Part shown: positions 50,333 through 62,400 of the stretch, piece after piece
How the letters are laid out: each line of letters starts with the position of its first letter
How positions within the stretch are numbered: the first letter of the stretch is position 1
Source of the DNA: Acanthaster planci
Lineage: Eukaryota > Echinodermata > Asteroidea > Valvatida > Acanthasteridae
Length of the DNA stretch: 64,000 nt
Reading direction: 5' to 3'
Assembly: GCF_001949145.1 (NCBI RefSeq)
Contig: NW_019091421.1
Location: forward strand, 432,981-496,980
Translations under genes and position numbers: made by a program
The notes under the pieces: generated by a model
Told to the model about the DNA's origin: nothing
The model's database searches: none
Seen by the model: the letters and a program-made list of their open reading frames with translations, nothing else

Positions 50333-50663
50333 CGTAGATAGTGCTGACAGAAGACCACAACATCAAAGTTGACGCAACTGCCAGCAGGGTCAGTAGCCAA
50401 AACACCGCCTGAAAATCGACTGTTCTCACGGTCCGGAAAAGGGGCTTCGTCAGGGCTTTCCTCCCCACAGCAGGAGGCCTGCCGTTCTGTTGGATCGCTC
50501 CCCATTTCTGACCAGCCGCTCTCGTCAGCTCGACCGACCTCTTTGTCGTTACGATGAGATTGTAGAAGATCCAAGCGAATATCTTCTGCAAGAGTCGGTA
50601 CGGATAGCTTTTGTGTTTCATAACGACGGCTCGTACAGGAGCATTTTGCACCGAGACGGTCAT
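50333..50663 (-). CDS. Candidate alternative first exon of the glycosyltransferase
   Basis: On the minus strand this encodes about 110 residues from the ATG at 50663 (MTVSVQNAP...), a basic and polar region and then one hydrophobic segment, and ends ...LWSSVSTIYG at a GTAAGA donor in phase 1. The exon at 48091-48253 also ends in a membrane anchor followed by LWKSMDSKYG and a GTAAGA donor in the same phase. Both therefore splice in frame to the exon at 47581. Using this exon would give a 505-residue enzyme with a much longer cytoplasmic tail (about 80 residues rather than about 27). The initiation codon is uncertain; internal Met codons such as MKHKSYPY are alternatives. It could instead be a remnant of a duplicated gene. 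Confidence 0.6.
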
Positions 50664-52866
50664 AGGAGAGAACTCCACCAGAAAATTTCAACTTTCAAAT
50701 ATCTCAGTCTGTCATACTTCATTTCCGACTCGTTTTTACAGTGTTGCAATCAGCTGAACACAAGACTGAACATGGAACATCATATCTGTATGTCCCATAG
50801 GATCATTTCCGACTCGTTTTTACAGTGTTGCAATCAGCTGAACACAAGACTGAACATGGAACATCATATCTGTATGTCCCATAGGATCTGCCCCTTTTCT
50901 CACTGTGTTGGACCTAGCCTTGCTGCACCAAAGATCATACAAGTTAATAGATAACCCAAACAAAAGCTGATATGTGCATAAGATTGGGTTTCTATGACCC
51001 ATATGAAGTGCTTAGCCTGAGTACAGGTATAGCACTAAAACTTTGTGTGTACTTGCCGTTGATATGGCAAAAAAATATAAAAAAAAAACTCCAACCCACG
51101 TGTTTGCAAAGCACCACACCTCCGTTCGTGGCTACTTACATGAAAAATTATGGACTGTTACGAGCCTATAAATTGTGTGACTTAAGTTAAGTCGTTAGAA
51201 AGATGTGACTCGAGTCGAGAAGGTTGAGTCAAGTCGCAGGTGCATGTAAACACAAGAGGTTAATACAGGATTGGGATTCAGTACTTGATACTTTCAAATT
51301 TACATCCTGCCCACATACATATGTTTACACACAAACATTACAAACCCTGGCGGTAAACCAATAGAGCTGTGTGTAAACCATAGTTACATGTCCGCAGTAT
51401 TGTAAACTGTTCGAGTCGAATGAGTCATTCGCTCGCAGTCAAACACTTCCCGAGTCGACTCGAATCAAGTCAACTCGAGTGACTCTAGTCGAAAGTATTG
51501 ACAAGAATTATGATCAACTCTGTCTTTCAACCAACTATTTTTCACAAGCACTTTCACCCGTACCCACACCTCGGAAAATGTTTTTGAACCAGGTTTTACG
51601 TAAAGCGAGAACTGTAACCCCAGTAATAGTACCATTCCAACTTAATACAAATGATTTTTTTTTTCTGATTGATTCCACATATCTCAATAACTTAGGGACA
51701 CGTGTTTGAGAGAAGGAAAGGGCCATTTACGGATAATCTTACGCGTGTCTGCTTATTCATTTATTTTCCTTCCAGTTTCAAATACATATTCATAGGCGCA
51801 GAAAACCTAATAAATGATATACAATAGTACATAGGATCCCAATCTTTAGTGAAAATCCGGATTAAAGTGAGGATGTAGCCCATACTGAATTCAGAGACAC
51901 ATTTTTTACTAGAGGGTTTACATGAGAAGTGTACTGGTAGTTTTGAAAGAAGTTCCCCTAAAACCTGGTAAATCCTCTTAGCTGATGGAGTGTGGAGTCT
52001 GGACTTTGTTTAATTTGGCTTCTTGGGAGTACGTCATATAGTCTATTAGGGATAGTAAAGCTACTGGGGTGGCTGATCAAACATTGCTTGGCAACGACCA
52101 ACATCCAGCATCCTGAATACAGACACCTGGGTAACATGATGTTGTTACACAGCTGCCTCCACTAAGGAAGAGTTGTCATGGAAACACCTCCCTTTTCCCT
52201 CTCTGGGGATGGTAACGGAAGCGGAAGGGAGAAAAGAGGTCAATAAAGTAAGGAAATGATTTGTAATTCGAACATCACAAACAAAACTTGCTTTGCCTGT
52301 TTGGAGGTTTGGCGCGTCGATTATGATTGGGGTTTCTGAGACCCTTGGATTCTACATGACCCAAATGAAGATGTTGTTTCAACTGAGCTGCTTTACAAAT
52401 TTTTTCTGAAAAAGAAGACAAATAAAAGCAAGCTGGTGAATTTGAAATTACGAATCACATTAATGATTCGGCAAACAATCCATTTCTGAAAAAAAAGAGT
52501 GCTGGATGACCACTCCCACTCATGCAAACTGCAGTGCATAACTTACTGGCACAAGTGTACTTTATTGGACAATTGGGGGCGCAAGTTAAAATATTGTAGA
52601 AGATATGGGGAATGGGGAAGTCCCGTTCAGTCCGGAAGTGAGCTACCGGTGACAAACCACTCGCAGTCAGTAACGGCAGTCGTCAGGTTCGGTGGAAAGC
52701 CACATGTCCGGCACAAGGTGGAACATAAGAAATAGGGATTTCCCAGGTCAAGTGTCAAAAACAGAGTTAACACAATGGCCCAGGCAACTTTCCACTTGTT
52801 TTTGAGGTAAGTTTAAACGATTAAACTTTTCTGGAATGCAGGAAAATAAAATTTGCTGCGTTTGTG
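50664..52866. other. Intergenic region between divergent genes
   Basis: The minus-strand glycosyltransferase and the plus-strand arrestin gene diverge from this interval. It contains an exact 84 bp tandem duplication (listed separately) and a stretch at 51190-51490 with many GACTCGAGTC-like motifs. A single motif near 52800 (TTTGAGGTAAG) could be a donor but I could not tie it to an exon. No coding sequence recognised. Confidence 0.5.
50719..50888. repeat. Exact 84 bp tandem duplication
   Basis: The sequence starting TCATTTCCGACTCG and ending CCCATAGGATC occurs twice head to tail with a period of 84 bp (50719-50804 and 50803-50888) and no mismatches. It lies just upstream of the candidate alternative first exon of the minus-strand glycosyltransferase. 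Confidence 0.93.
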
Positions 52867-52874
52867 GTGAGTCG

Positions 52875-52923
52875 TTGTAGGAGTGTCCGACTCGATGTCT
52901 GATGTTGTTGTAGGCGTGTCCAA
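52875..52923. promoter_or_regulatory. Repeated 16-mer upstream of the arrestin promoter
   Basis: TTGTAGGAGTGTCCGA (52875-52890) and TTGTAGGCGTGTCCAA (52908-52923) are 33 bp apart, about three helical turns, immediately upstream of the TATA promoter. Paired spacing suggests binding sites for one factor; I do not recognise it. Confidence 0.35.
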
Positions 52924-52979
52924 TGACATCGTCATCAATATTATATAAATATTCCTGCGCGGTTCAACTGCAGTCAGTT
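52924..52979 (+). promoter_or_regulatory. Core promoter of the alpha-arrestin gene
   Basis: A TATA box TATATAAAT starts near 52943, and an initiator-like TCAGTT (52974-52979) lies about 31 bp downstream. Directly upstream is the dyad TGACATCGTCA (52924-52934), a CREB/ATF-type element. Transcription starting near 52976 would give a non-coding first exon, probably ending at a GTAATA donor near 53117 and spliced to the acceptor at 53437. The spacing of all elements is right, but no transcript evidence is available. Confidence 0.5.
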
Positions 52980-53479
52980 CAAGTTGACATGTGCCAGGTT
53001 GAGTTCCAGGTCGATACTGCTTTGTTGATTTTCAGCCTTCAGTTTGGAGTAGTAAAAGATCGAACTAAGCCTCTTCTCGCCTCCATTCATGGTCTTCCTT
53101 TGTTAAGGAAGCAGTGGTAATAGGTTTCTCAACATTATACGACTTAAATCGGTGAGTTCTTGCTTTGTTATGACCACTGTCTTGTGTGATTGCCTTTAAC
53201 ATGCTCAGGGAGTTCACTTGAGACAGCTTTTAATTGCCATGTGATCCTTGAAGTGGAAAAAACCATTTGTAACTTCTAATTTTCTAACTCTTATTGCCAT
53301 TTCTGCTATAAAAATTCAAAACTTTAACAGCATCGCAGAGAATGTGATTCATTGCAGGTGATATTTTTTTTTCTCAATTTTTGTTTCACGGGGCCAGATC
53401 TAAAAGTGTTCACATGGGTTTACATGTTGATTTCCAGGTAGTCTTCTACTCCGGCTCCAGTCTTTCATACTTAGCCAGA

Positions 53480-56400
53480 ATGAATGAAATTGCCGTTCGG
53501 ACGCATCAAGGGGAATATTACGCAGGGGATACAGTCTATGGGTAGGTGTAAACTGAGGTGCAGATTGTGAAAGATTAACTGATTTCCGTTGTGTACATGT
53601 ATGCTGTTAGGCACGCACCTTTAAAGATGTACATAAAGTCTCTGTCAGCTGGGAATTCCATTAATTTTTTAACTTCTTGTAGTTGCAGTATTGTTTGATA
53701 ATGCAAACTTGTTTGGTTCTTGTAAAAATATAGCTTGTACTTGGAGAGATATGGCAACTGTCATGAGTACATGTATCATGCTAGCACAGTGGTATACACT
53801 GTACATGTACATGGACATGTACGTCTTGTTTTTCCATCTCTTTCAACTGAATTTAGAGCTCTTTTCATGTGGATGAGGTGTTAGGGCCTTCCCCAGTCTC
53901 ACAGATTTCCTGGAATGTTGTCCTGGGGTTAACCTCTATCTCATGAGTAGATACTGTAATTTCTTCATTCCTTCTTTTAGTGGTTTGCACTTTGTCCCAT
54001 TGTACGTACATGTACATACTTGTAGGTGGCTTGGGGGAACCTTTGATTTCACACACTTTTATTCCAGGAAATATGTAAGAGTGCTATATGCCTTTTGAAG
54101 GAAGTGATCAAAGGGGGATTAAAAATTAGGAAGTGTCATGTGCACAGTTGATTTTGCACTCGCACAGGACACTGCAATGATTCATCATGATCACATGTGA
54201 ACATGAATGTTTCAGATCTACAATGTACGTGCGTCAAAGGTAAATCATTTTGCCAAGTTAAATTGGAAACTGTTATCAGCTAAAGAATGTCACTATTTCA
54301 TTTAAGTTTGTACAGCGCATTCAAATACGTTTACCCAGAATTTGCCATTAATAAATTACATTGTTATTTTTTTATGGTTTTATTGGAATATTAGCTGCCA
54401 TTTGTGAGCTTTAACTAATGTTCATTCAGTGTGCACTTGATATTTCTATTTTTGTTTCAGAATGATCTATCTTAAAGTGGTCACTGCAGACTTCAGTGAC
54501 AAAATACAGTTGCAGATATCAGGCATTGAACAGTGTGAGTTTCCCATCTCTTTACTTGCTCCATTACATTCGGATTCTTTGGTACCCATAAGCAGTCCAG
54601 AGTGTTACTCTATTTGGACAGGCTATATGTCACAAATCTCATGCAATCTGACCAATCACAAGGCTTGTTCTAGCAACCTGCAAAGGATTGCTTGTGTTTT
54701 CATGACCCAAGGTGCTTTTCTTAAATGTTGGAGTATATGGAACAAAAAAAACTCACCCAAAAGTTTCGTTTGCAAATTTTAATTGGCTGTGCAAACAAAA
54801 ACACCATTACAAACATCACCTATGCATTCTAAAACACATTTGTGCTTTGTACCAATGCGATAACAAATTCATAGTTGCCAGCCTGAGATTTATAATGTTG
54901 AAGTTAAATGAAAATTACTGTATTTTGGCAATGACCACTGAAACTTGGTCAGTACGGGCACAAGGAAATGTGGGAATATTCCTGTCTGATGAGAGTTCCC
55001 TATTGGCCTATTTAAACCAATGGATTTTTTTTTGGATTTAACTGGAATGAATTAATTCCAATTAGCAATCAATTGATGCTCAGTTGGTTTCAGTTGGTAC
55101 GTTTTCTCTCCCATTTGTTTTCCCCCATCAATTGGAGATTTCAAATGGGACACAATTGGTTTCAATTGCATTCCAATTGATTCCAAGCAAAACAATTGGT
55201 TTCAATTGCATTCCAATTGATTCCAAGCAAAACAATTGGTTTTGGAATTGGTTGTGAATTTGGTAAGTTAATTGGATCCAATTGGTATGTGAATTGCATC
55301 CAATGGGTAAGTAAATTGGATCAAATGGGTACATGAATTGGTCTCAATAGGTAAATGAATTGGACATTTTCAGTAGGGTCAATCAAAAAAACCCACACAT
55401 GACTAGTCCAAAAAGTCCAATTAGTTCAATACAAAAAACCCACGTTTAGTCCAAGAAGGAAACAATAAATACCTCCCTGTCCAGTCATTTTGCTCCGCAG
55501 TATTATCAGTGTGCATTGGCATTAGGAGGGGGACAGTGGATCAAAAAACAAAAACCAACAACAGAAGTGGAAATGGAATGACCAAAATAAGAGGGAAGGG
55601 AGGAACATTGTCAGTTTCTATGAAAATGCCTTGGAATCGGAAGGAACTTCATCCCGCTTCTGAAATGACCTTAAAAAGTGTCAAGCCATTGCTTGCTGTG
55701 CAACAAGTACAGCTCTAGCTGAGAGACCATGGTATTCAGGAGAGATTTCAAGTTATATTCTTTGCAGTAATGTCTGTCTTCTAAACCAGTACTAAGGAGA
55801 AGGAAAAGCATTGAATTTAAATTCCAAGATATGATTTTTGAAACTTGAAGTAGCTTTTTCCTTAAGTAAACTAGTTACCATCCAACCCTTATTTTTGTCA
55901 CTTTAGTGCAACAAAGTCGTATCTCGTATACAAAATAAATGAGAGTTACAACCTTGTTGCAATGACACAACAATTTTTGTAGTTGTTCTGTGCCGAAGAA
56001 TTTTACAAGCAGATTTTGTCTTACCAGCAGAATTTGTGTTCCAATTGTCCAATTCAGGTGACTATACACCTGTGGATGGTGATGACTGGTCCATCAACCA
56101 CTCCAATGACTGCTTGCGGAATCCGTACACCGACAAAGTCATGGCTAATCCCGTGGAGGTTCTGGCCCTAAAAGGTCTGTGAATTTGTCTTCATAAGTGA
56201 ATTTAGTTTGCAGTTGGCCGTCCGACACCAGCAAAGCCTGGTGGTTGGGTGGTTAGGATGTTTGCCCTAGGTTTTAAAAGCCAGTGGTGGTGGATTCGAA
56301 TCCACCTTAGGCATATTGTGGAGCATATTGGCAACCTCACAAGGCCTCTCAGAATGCACTAATTTTGGAACTGAACATGTTATAGGAAATGATCAACCCT

Positions 56401-59400
56401 CTGTATGAGCCTGGACTGAATATTCCCAATTGCAGCTATTGCTATTGAATCAATTTTGAAGGACTTGGTAATAAAGCATACCTCAAGCACTGTTGTTTAC
56501 TTTGCAAGAAGTTTACAAGTTCCAAGTTCAGTCCTTGTTGAGAGCAGAAAATGATGGGCCATTTGGTTTGCTGTGAAGTATTGGATTCTACCGGACTGGA
56601 GAGTAAGCCTGTTTGGTATTTCAAGAGGGGCATGGTTGTCTGTGAGTCGGCCCACATTTGCTCTGACAGGGTTGGCCCTTTGTGCAGGTGTCGATTCTCA
56701 TGAGTGACCCATGATGCACATCGTTTGGAGCATGTAATGTCTGAACACTGTAGGATCTCATTCCAGACGGCTACTGTCAAAAGTTGCCAGTTATATCAGG
56801 AGTCAGTGCAGATAGTGTAACAGGAAGCAATCAAATTAATTTACTTCATGCAGTAACAAAGCAAAATCATTCCATGTAATGTGTGGTTTTTAACAGGACA
56901 TGACAAGCAATTCTGCTGAAATGGTTTAAATTTGACACTTTGGTGCAGTTTTGTGGGTTAAATGGGCCAACTCAGATCGATTTCCTAATTGGCTTGGAAC
57001 ACATTCAGGGTTAAAGAGACAATCTGGAGGATCAGGATGGGGACTTTGCATTGTTACACTATTGCACATGTTGTATGAAGGAAGTGTCACACGGTGAATT
57101 TTTCATTTGAAAATTTGCATGTAGTTAATTCTCCAGCAGCATAAAGTGTGCACAGCTAGACACAGCAAAGAATTGGCTGCAGTTGAGTCATTTTTTTCCA
57201 AGTCCCCAAGAAAACCTTAACCACATCCTGCGGGAGGACAAGATCTGGCTATCTGTACACACAGGTCGACCTGATAGACTATGCATATAAAATAAAATGT
57301 GCATCGAGCATGCCTTGACTCACTTCTAGCTGACATTGGTACATGCTATTCCCCCCACCCCCCTGTTTTGTACATGTATCCAAAGTCTGAGATGTCTGTG
57401 AAGGCAGAGCAAGTGATGAACTTGAGCTTGAGCTTGGCCACCGTGCATGGCCTCCTGTACTGGCAAATTGTTGACAAATATATGGTTGTGGTAGAAATAT
57501 CATACAAATACAGGTACTGTTGAAATGACTCTTGCAAATCAGTATTTGTGGTGTTTTGCTGTACATCAAATATTAGCCGCTTTATCTTGCCTTTTTTGAA
57601 AGTCAAAATTTTCAGCCAATACCACCAGTCGTAAGTGCATGGTTAATAAAAAGCTTGTGCTGAAGGAATTCAGCTTACTTGCTAAGGTTATGTTGATGAA
57701 TAATTTAAATTATTAGGAACATGAGTGTTTGAACTTACAGATGAGCAAATGAATTAATCCCAAGAGTACTGGAACTTAAGTCCTTGCCTAGAACTTGAAC
57801 ATTTTCAGGATAGATTTATCCTAAGCTCTTGCATTCCCCCTCCCCCCCGTGTCAAAACACAAACAAACAAATGCCTTGGCTGTGCTGCCTTGTTTTTCTT
57901 AATTTCATATCAAGATACTTGCCAGACTCAGAAATACTTGCTTACAAAACATCTGAACTACCCCTTCTAACCCTAATAAAGGCTCACTCTAATTTTTCAC
58001 CAACCAAACCAACAACCTACATTTACCCGACTACCCATCCACTGCACCAAACATCTTCCATCAACCAATCTTCTCATACTTCCTGCACATTGGCACATAC
58101 AAAGACAGGTGAAATAACGAGAAGGAAATTTAACAGAAAGGAAAGGAGCATTATTTTAACGATGATTGGAACTGATTATTTAGGATCTGTGACAAAAATT
58201 TGAACCACCTAGCAAGGAAGTGTCCTCTTATCACCTGACAACAAGAGCCAATAACATTGCCTCCATTGCTGTTGTACTTCCTTCTTCTTCCCAGAACCAC
58301 TTCCTGTTGGCAACTACAAATTTCCTTTCCACTACAAACTGAAACCGAATCTTCCTTGTGAGTATGCCCTAGTTCTTCGCCAAGGTGTTTATGGATTGAT
58401 CTCTCCTTGACCTTTTCAAAGAGGTTTTGAAGTTTGCTCATTTTAAAACACACCTGCAGCAGTGGCAGATCCAGTATTAATGAAAAGAAAGGATGACAAG
58501 AATTGATTGAAAGGGGGGGGGCTAGATAACCAAAATGAAATTGAAACCTGAACATTTGAACATTGCATATTTAAAGCTGTGAAGTAAGCATTTGAGAGAA
58601 GAACGTGGAAGAGAATAATGCATACCCATAAAAGGGGGAAAAATAAAGGGGGGATATGGACTGTGCCTCCGTCACGGATCTGATCACAGAAATAAATTAG
58701 CCCTGGCAAGACTGAAGCCAACTTTTAAAAACGGCAAATACTGGCCAGATAAGATAACAACAGTAGAAGCATTTTGAACATAAAGATGCAAATGAAGGCC
58801 TCTTTTATCTCGGTGATGAGACAGTTGGTTTTGTCATAGTTTTAAAATAATGTTTTTGTCTTTGCCAAATTCTGATATTGTCATTGTAAGTGGAGATTTT
58901 GACATTTTCAAATTGTGAATGGTATTCACATTACTAAAAATCACAAAGGAACCCTTTGAAAATTGCAGTGAAGACTCACGAATTAATCTCTGCATGAAGA
59001 TAAAAAGTTTACCAATTCTACAGAAATGTGGAATGGATGTGAGTAGCAAAACTAACACACACAGCTTGAAATTGCACTGAAAATGCACAGCGTTCTTTTT
59101 CCTTCCTGTAACATTTAGCAACGACCTCCATTTCCTCACCGAGGGGCAACTGGCATGGCAGTGTCATCTACAGGGTCACGGCCCTGGCCTCCAACAAGCT
59201 CAGTGACACGCAGACCTTCGTCTGTCTGGGGAAGAGGACGAACAACGCCGTAAAAGTTGCCTATCTCGACGAAAAGATAATCAAGACCTGTTTTTGTTAC
59301 GACCGAGGGGGTCTGTCACTCATGGCAGAGTAAGTGGCAGAAATTGCAGCAGAGTTGTAACCAAGTCAGGTTTTTCTTCAAGTCGGGTTTTTCTTCAAGT

Positions 59401-62400
59401 CAGGTTTTTCTTCAAGTCGAGTGAAGTCCCAATCTTTTCCACAAGTCAATTTTTCAATGTCAAGTTCCAAGTAATTTTGCCCGGTGTTATGGCACGTGTC
59501 CTGTCAATTTTTTTCCAAGTGGCTTTTCAAACCTATCAGTACTTGTGATTGACATGGTACTTTTCTTCTGACATGCATGTACATTATTATGAGTTGACCC
59601 CTGAATGGCCATATTGGCCTGACCTCTCGGCCCTTTTTTTTCTCTGTTATTATGATTTTTTTTGGTGTAGAAAACGATTTGCCATTAAGAAAGATTCTGC
59701 TAGGATTGAAATGTCAGGCCCTTTCCATTTTGTACTTCAGGTCACTGTATCCAGTAACCAGTTCGATGCAGAATTTGTATTTTATAGATTATACTAAGTT
59801 ATTAGACATTATTTCTTATTAGACATTAGTTTCCCCAAAACAGGCATGTTAAGCATCTTTGCACAAGGGGGGCTGGATGATTTTCGGGGGGGGGGGATTT
59901 GTGAGATCATCATGCATCAGCCGTCAATACTTCAACTTTTCCACAGTTGGAAAGCTTGGAAAAGTTAAGCCGGAAATGGATAGCACAGTATTTCCAATGT
60001 CAATTCGTGACTACATATGTTGCATTTAAAATCTCAGCATCCACCCTCAGGAAAAAATCCTCTACCTGCCTACGGGGAAGATCCGGGGGGTGGGCCAACA
60101 GGGGCCATGCCCCCCCCCCTCCAAAAAGGGAGCGAACAATAATAATTTGAAGGCGACTTTTGGGGTCTATTACCTTTCCTTTCAAAAGCATTAAAAAAAA
60201 CAACACCCAAATATAGCTCTTAGACAGGCCATGAAGTGTTTTAAAAATTTCCAATGTTTTTACCTTTAAAAACCACTTTTGGCCTTCCTGAGAATTCTAT
60301 TCTGGCTCTACCCTTGTGCCTGCCATTGTGCTGAGTGAGTGTGACATTTTTGGGGCAAAGTTCAAAAGGACTCGTCACCCTCATCGACATCCGACATAAA
60401 AAACTAAAAAGCCAATTAACTTCATGTTTACCTCTTTAGGCTGGATAAATTGGCCTATACAATTGGAGAAACGATACAGCTCAGTGTTAACGTGAACAAC
60501 AAGTCGTCTGAGCTTGCCAAGTCAGTGAAATGTTGGGTAAGTAACGAGATACCTATCCGTTGACGGCAGCTGCTGGGTTATTAATTCTTAGATATAACAT
60601 TATTCTTGTAGCAAGAGGGCAAACTTACGTATTTAAAAGTGTACTTGTATGCCATATTGAGACTCAATACTATAAAGCCTAGTTTCCATACTGACATAAA
60701 GAGACGGAGACAGCAGAGCCAACATTCTCTTGTGACTGACACAATCATGAATGCAGACACTCAGCAAAATTGGGCAAAGTTCATCTTTGCGAACACTCTG
60801 CATTGAGTCATTGGAATACCTAGACCTGTCCATTCAAACACACACTGACATGATGGATGTACAACGACATTCCTCATGCTTGTGTACCAGGTATTTTGCC
60901 CATTTTTACCTTGCCACAAAAATGAATTACTACATCAAAGTGGAGCACCAGTATAACTTTACACAATGGTATAATCACCTAAAAAAAACAATTTTCAGAT
61001 TTTCTTGTGATATTTAGAAAAATAAAATTGATCAAATGACACTACTCACCATCTCTTCCATGGATCTCTCTTGCGTGCTCTCAGCATAATGGTTACAATC
61101 ATATAGAAGCTAACTCGCGGTCAACAGGGTTTGTGGATAGACACTCCTTAAACCATCACAGCGTCCACTCCCAAGGAAGTATGCCGCTCATTGCTGCCAT
61201 CTCAGGCACAAATGGCTGATTAAACATATCCATCTATCTGTCCTCATAAGTGCCCATTTGCTCTTGAGTTGGGCAATTAATAGTGACACAGTGATCTATC
61301 CAAGGATGCAGCATGAAGTTCATATAAGACAGAGTCTGGTTACTAATGGTAATCATAACATGTTTCTAAATGGCGCTTTTAACTCAGATCAAAGTGCTTT
61401 CCAGTGTTATTGTTATTGTAATAATTTCAACTGATATTGTCATATGAAGGACAAAATAAGTCTTTGTTTTCGTCATTCTAATATTTGAATTTTTTATTAT
61501 TAAGCACCATATTCTCAGTGCTCCCGAGAGAAAAATTCACAAGCTTACTTGTGCGGGACTCCAACCCTCAGTCTTCTGCTTAATAGTGCAACTGATGTCG
61601 TAACCACTTGACCACTGAGCTTATTGAAGATGGCCGGCCAGTGCATATCCAGCACAGTGGCAGATAATGCCATCAGTGTCTTTTTGGCGGAATTTAAGAT
61701 CTGTTATCATAACTTGAAAACCTTGGTTGGGTGATGTTCACAGCTCAAGAGAACAGTCTGGATGTATGGCTGTTGGATGAACAAAGAGCTTGCCAAGGAA
61801 GATCCACAGTCCTCCTTGATTTACGCCACCTACCGGGGAGCCGACCGAGTCCGACTTCAGGATGAAGTGTCTATAGATGCCGAAGAAATTGGCTTCAAGA
61901 ACCTAGGTTCAGTTAAACCAAAGGAGAACTGCGAATGGTAAATTAGAATGGGTGCTGTTAGTTACCATGGCAACATTAACACAGACAATTGCATCTTTGA
62001 ACCAGATTGACATCAAATAATTCATTGACCATGCTGAGGAACATCATTTCAGGGAGGATCAGTTATACTTCTGCTTTGGAAACCATATCAGAGAAAAGAA
62101 GTTGAGATTAGTCAATTTCATTGTTTGGTGCTCACTTTTTTTGCAGGACTTGTAGCATTCACCTTTCTGATTCAGATGGTGTGCTTTTGCCTCCCTCCAC
62201 CACGGGGAATTATTTAAGGGTAAGACATGTCACGTAGTGTCCTGCCTTTATTTGCTCTTTTCTCATCAATGCTGCTCTTTCTTATTCTTCTTTACAAAGC
62301 TGACACTGTGGGCCTACTCTGAAAGCAGTCCTTGTTCACATTTTTCATTCTTTATAAATAACCCAAACTACCTCAGTGACAGTGGCGTATTATGATTTTG

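Noticed and set aside
3217-56300. Possible tRNA genes at 3.2, 8.7, 40.6, 49.4 and 56.2 kb from box A and box B motifs
   Set aside because: The arms do not fold into a proper cloverleaf, and families A and B recur with the same non-tRNA bodies and tails, so they are SINE heads.
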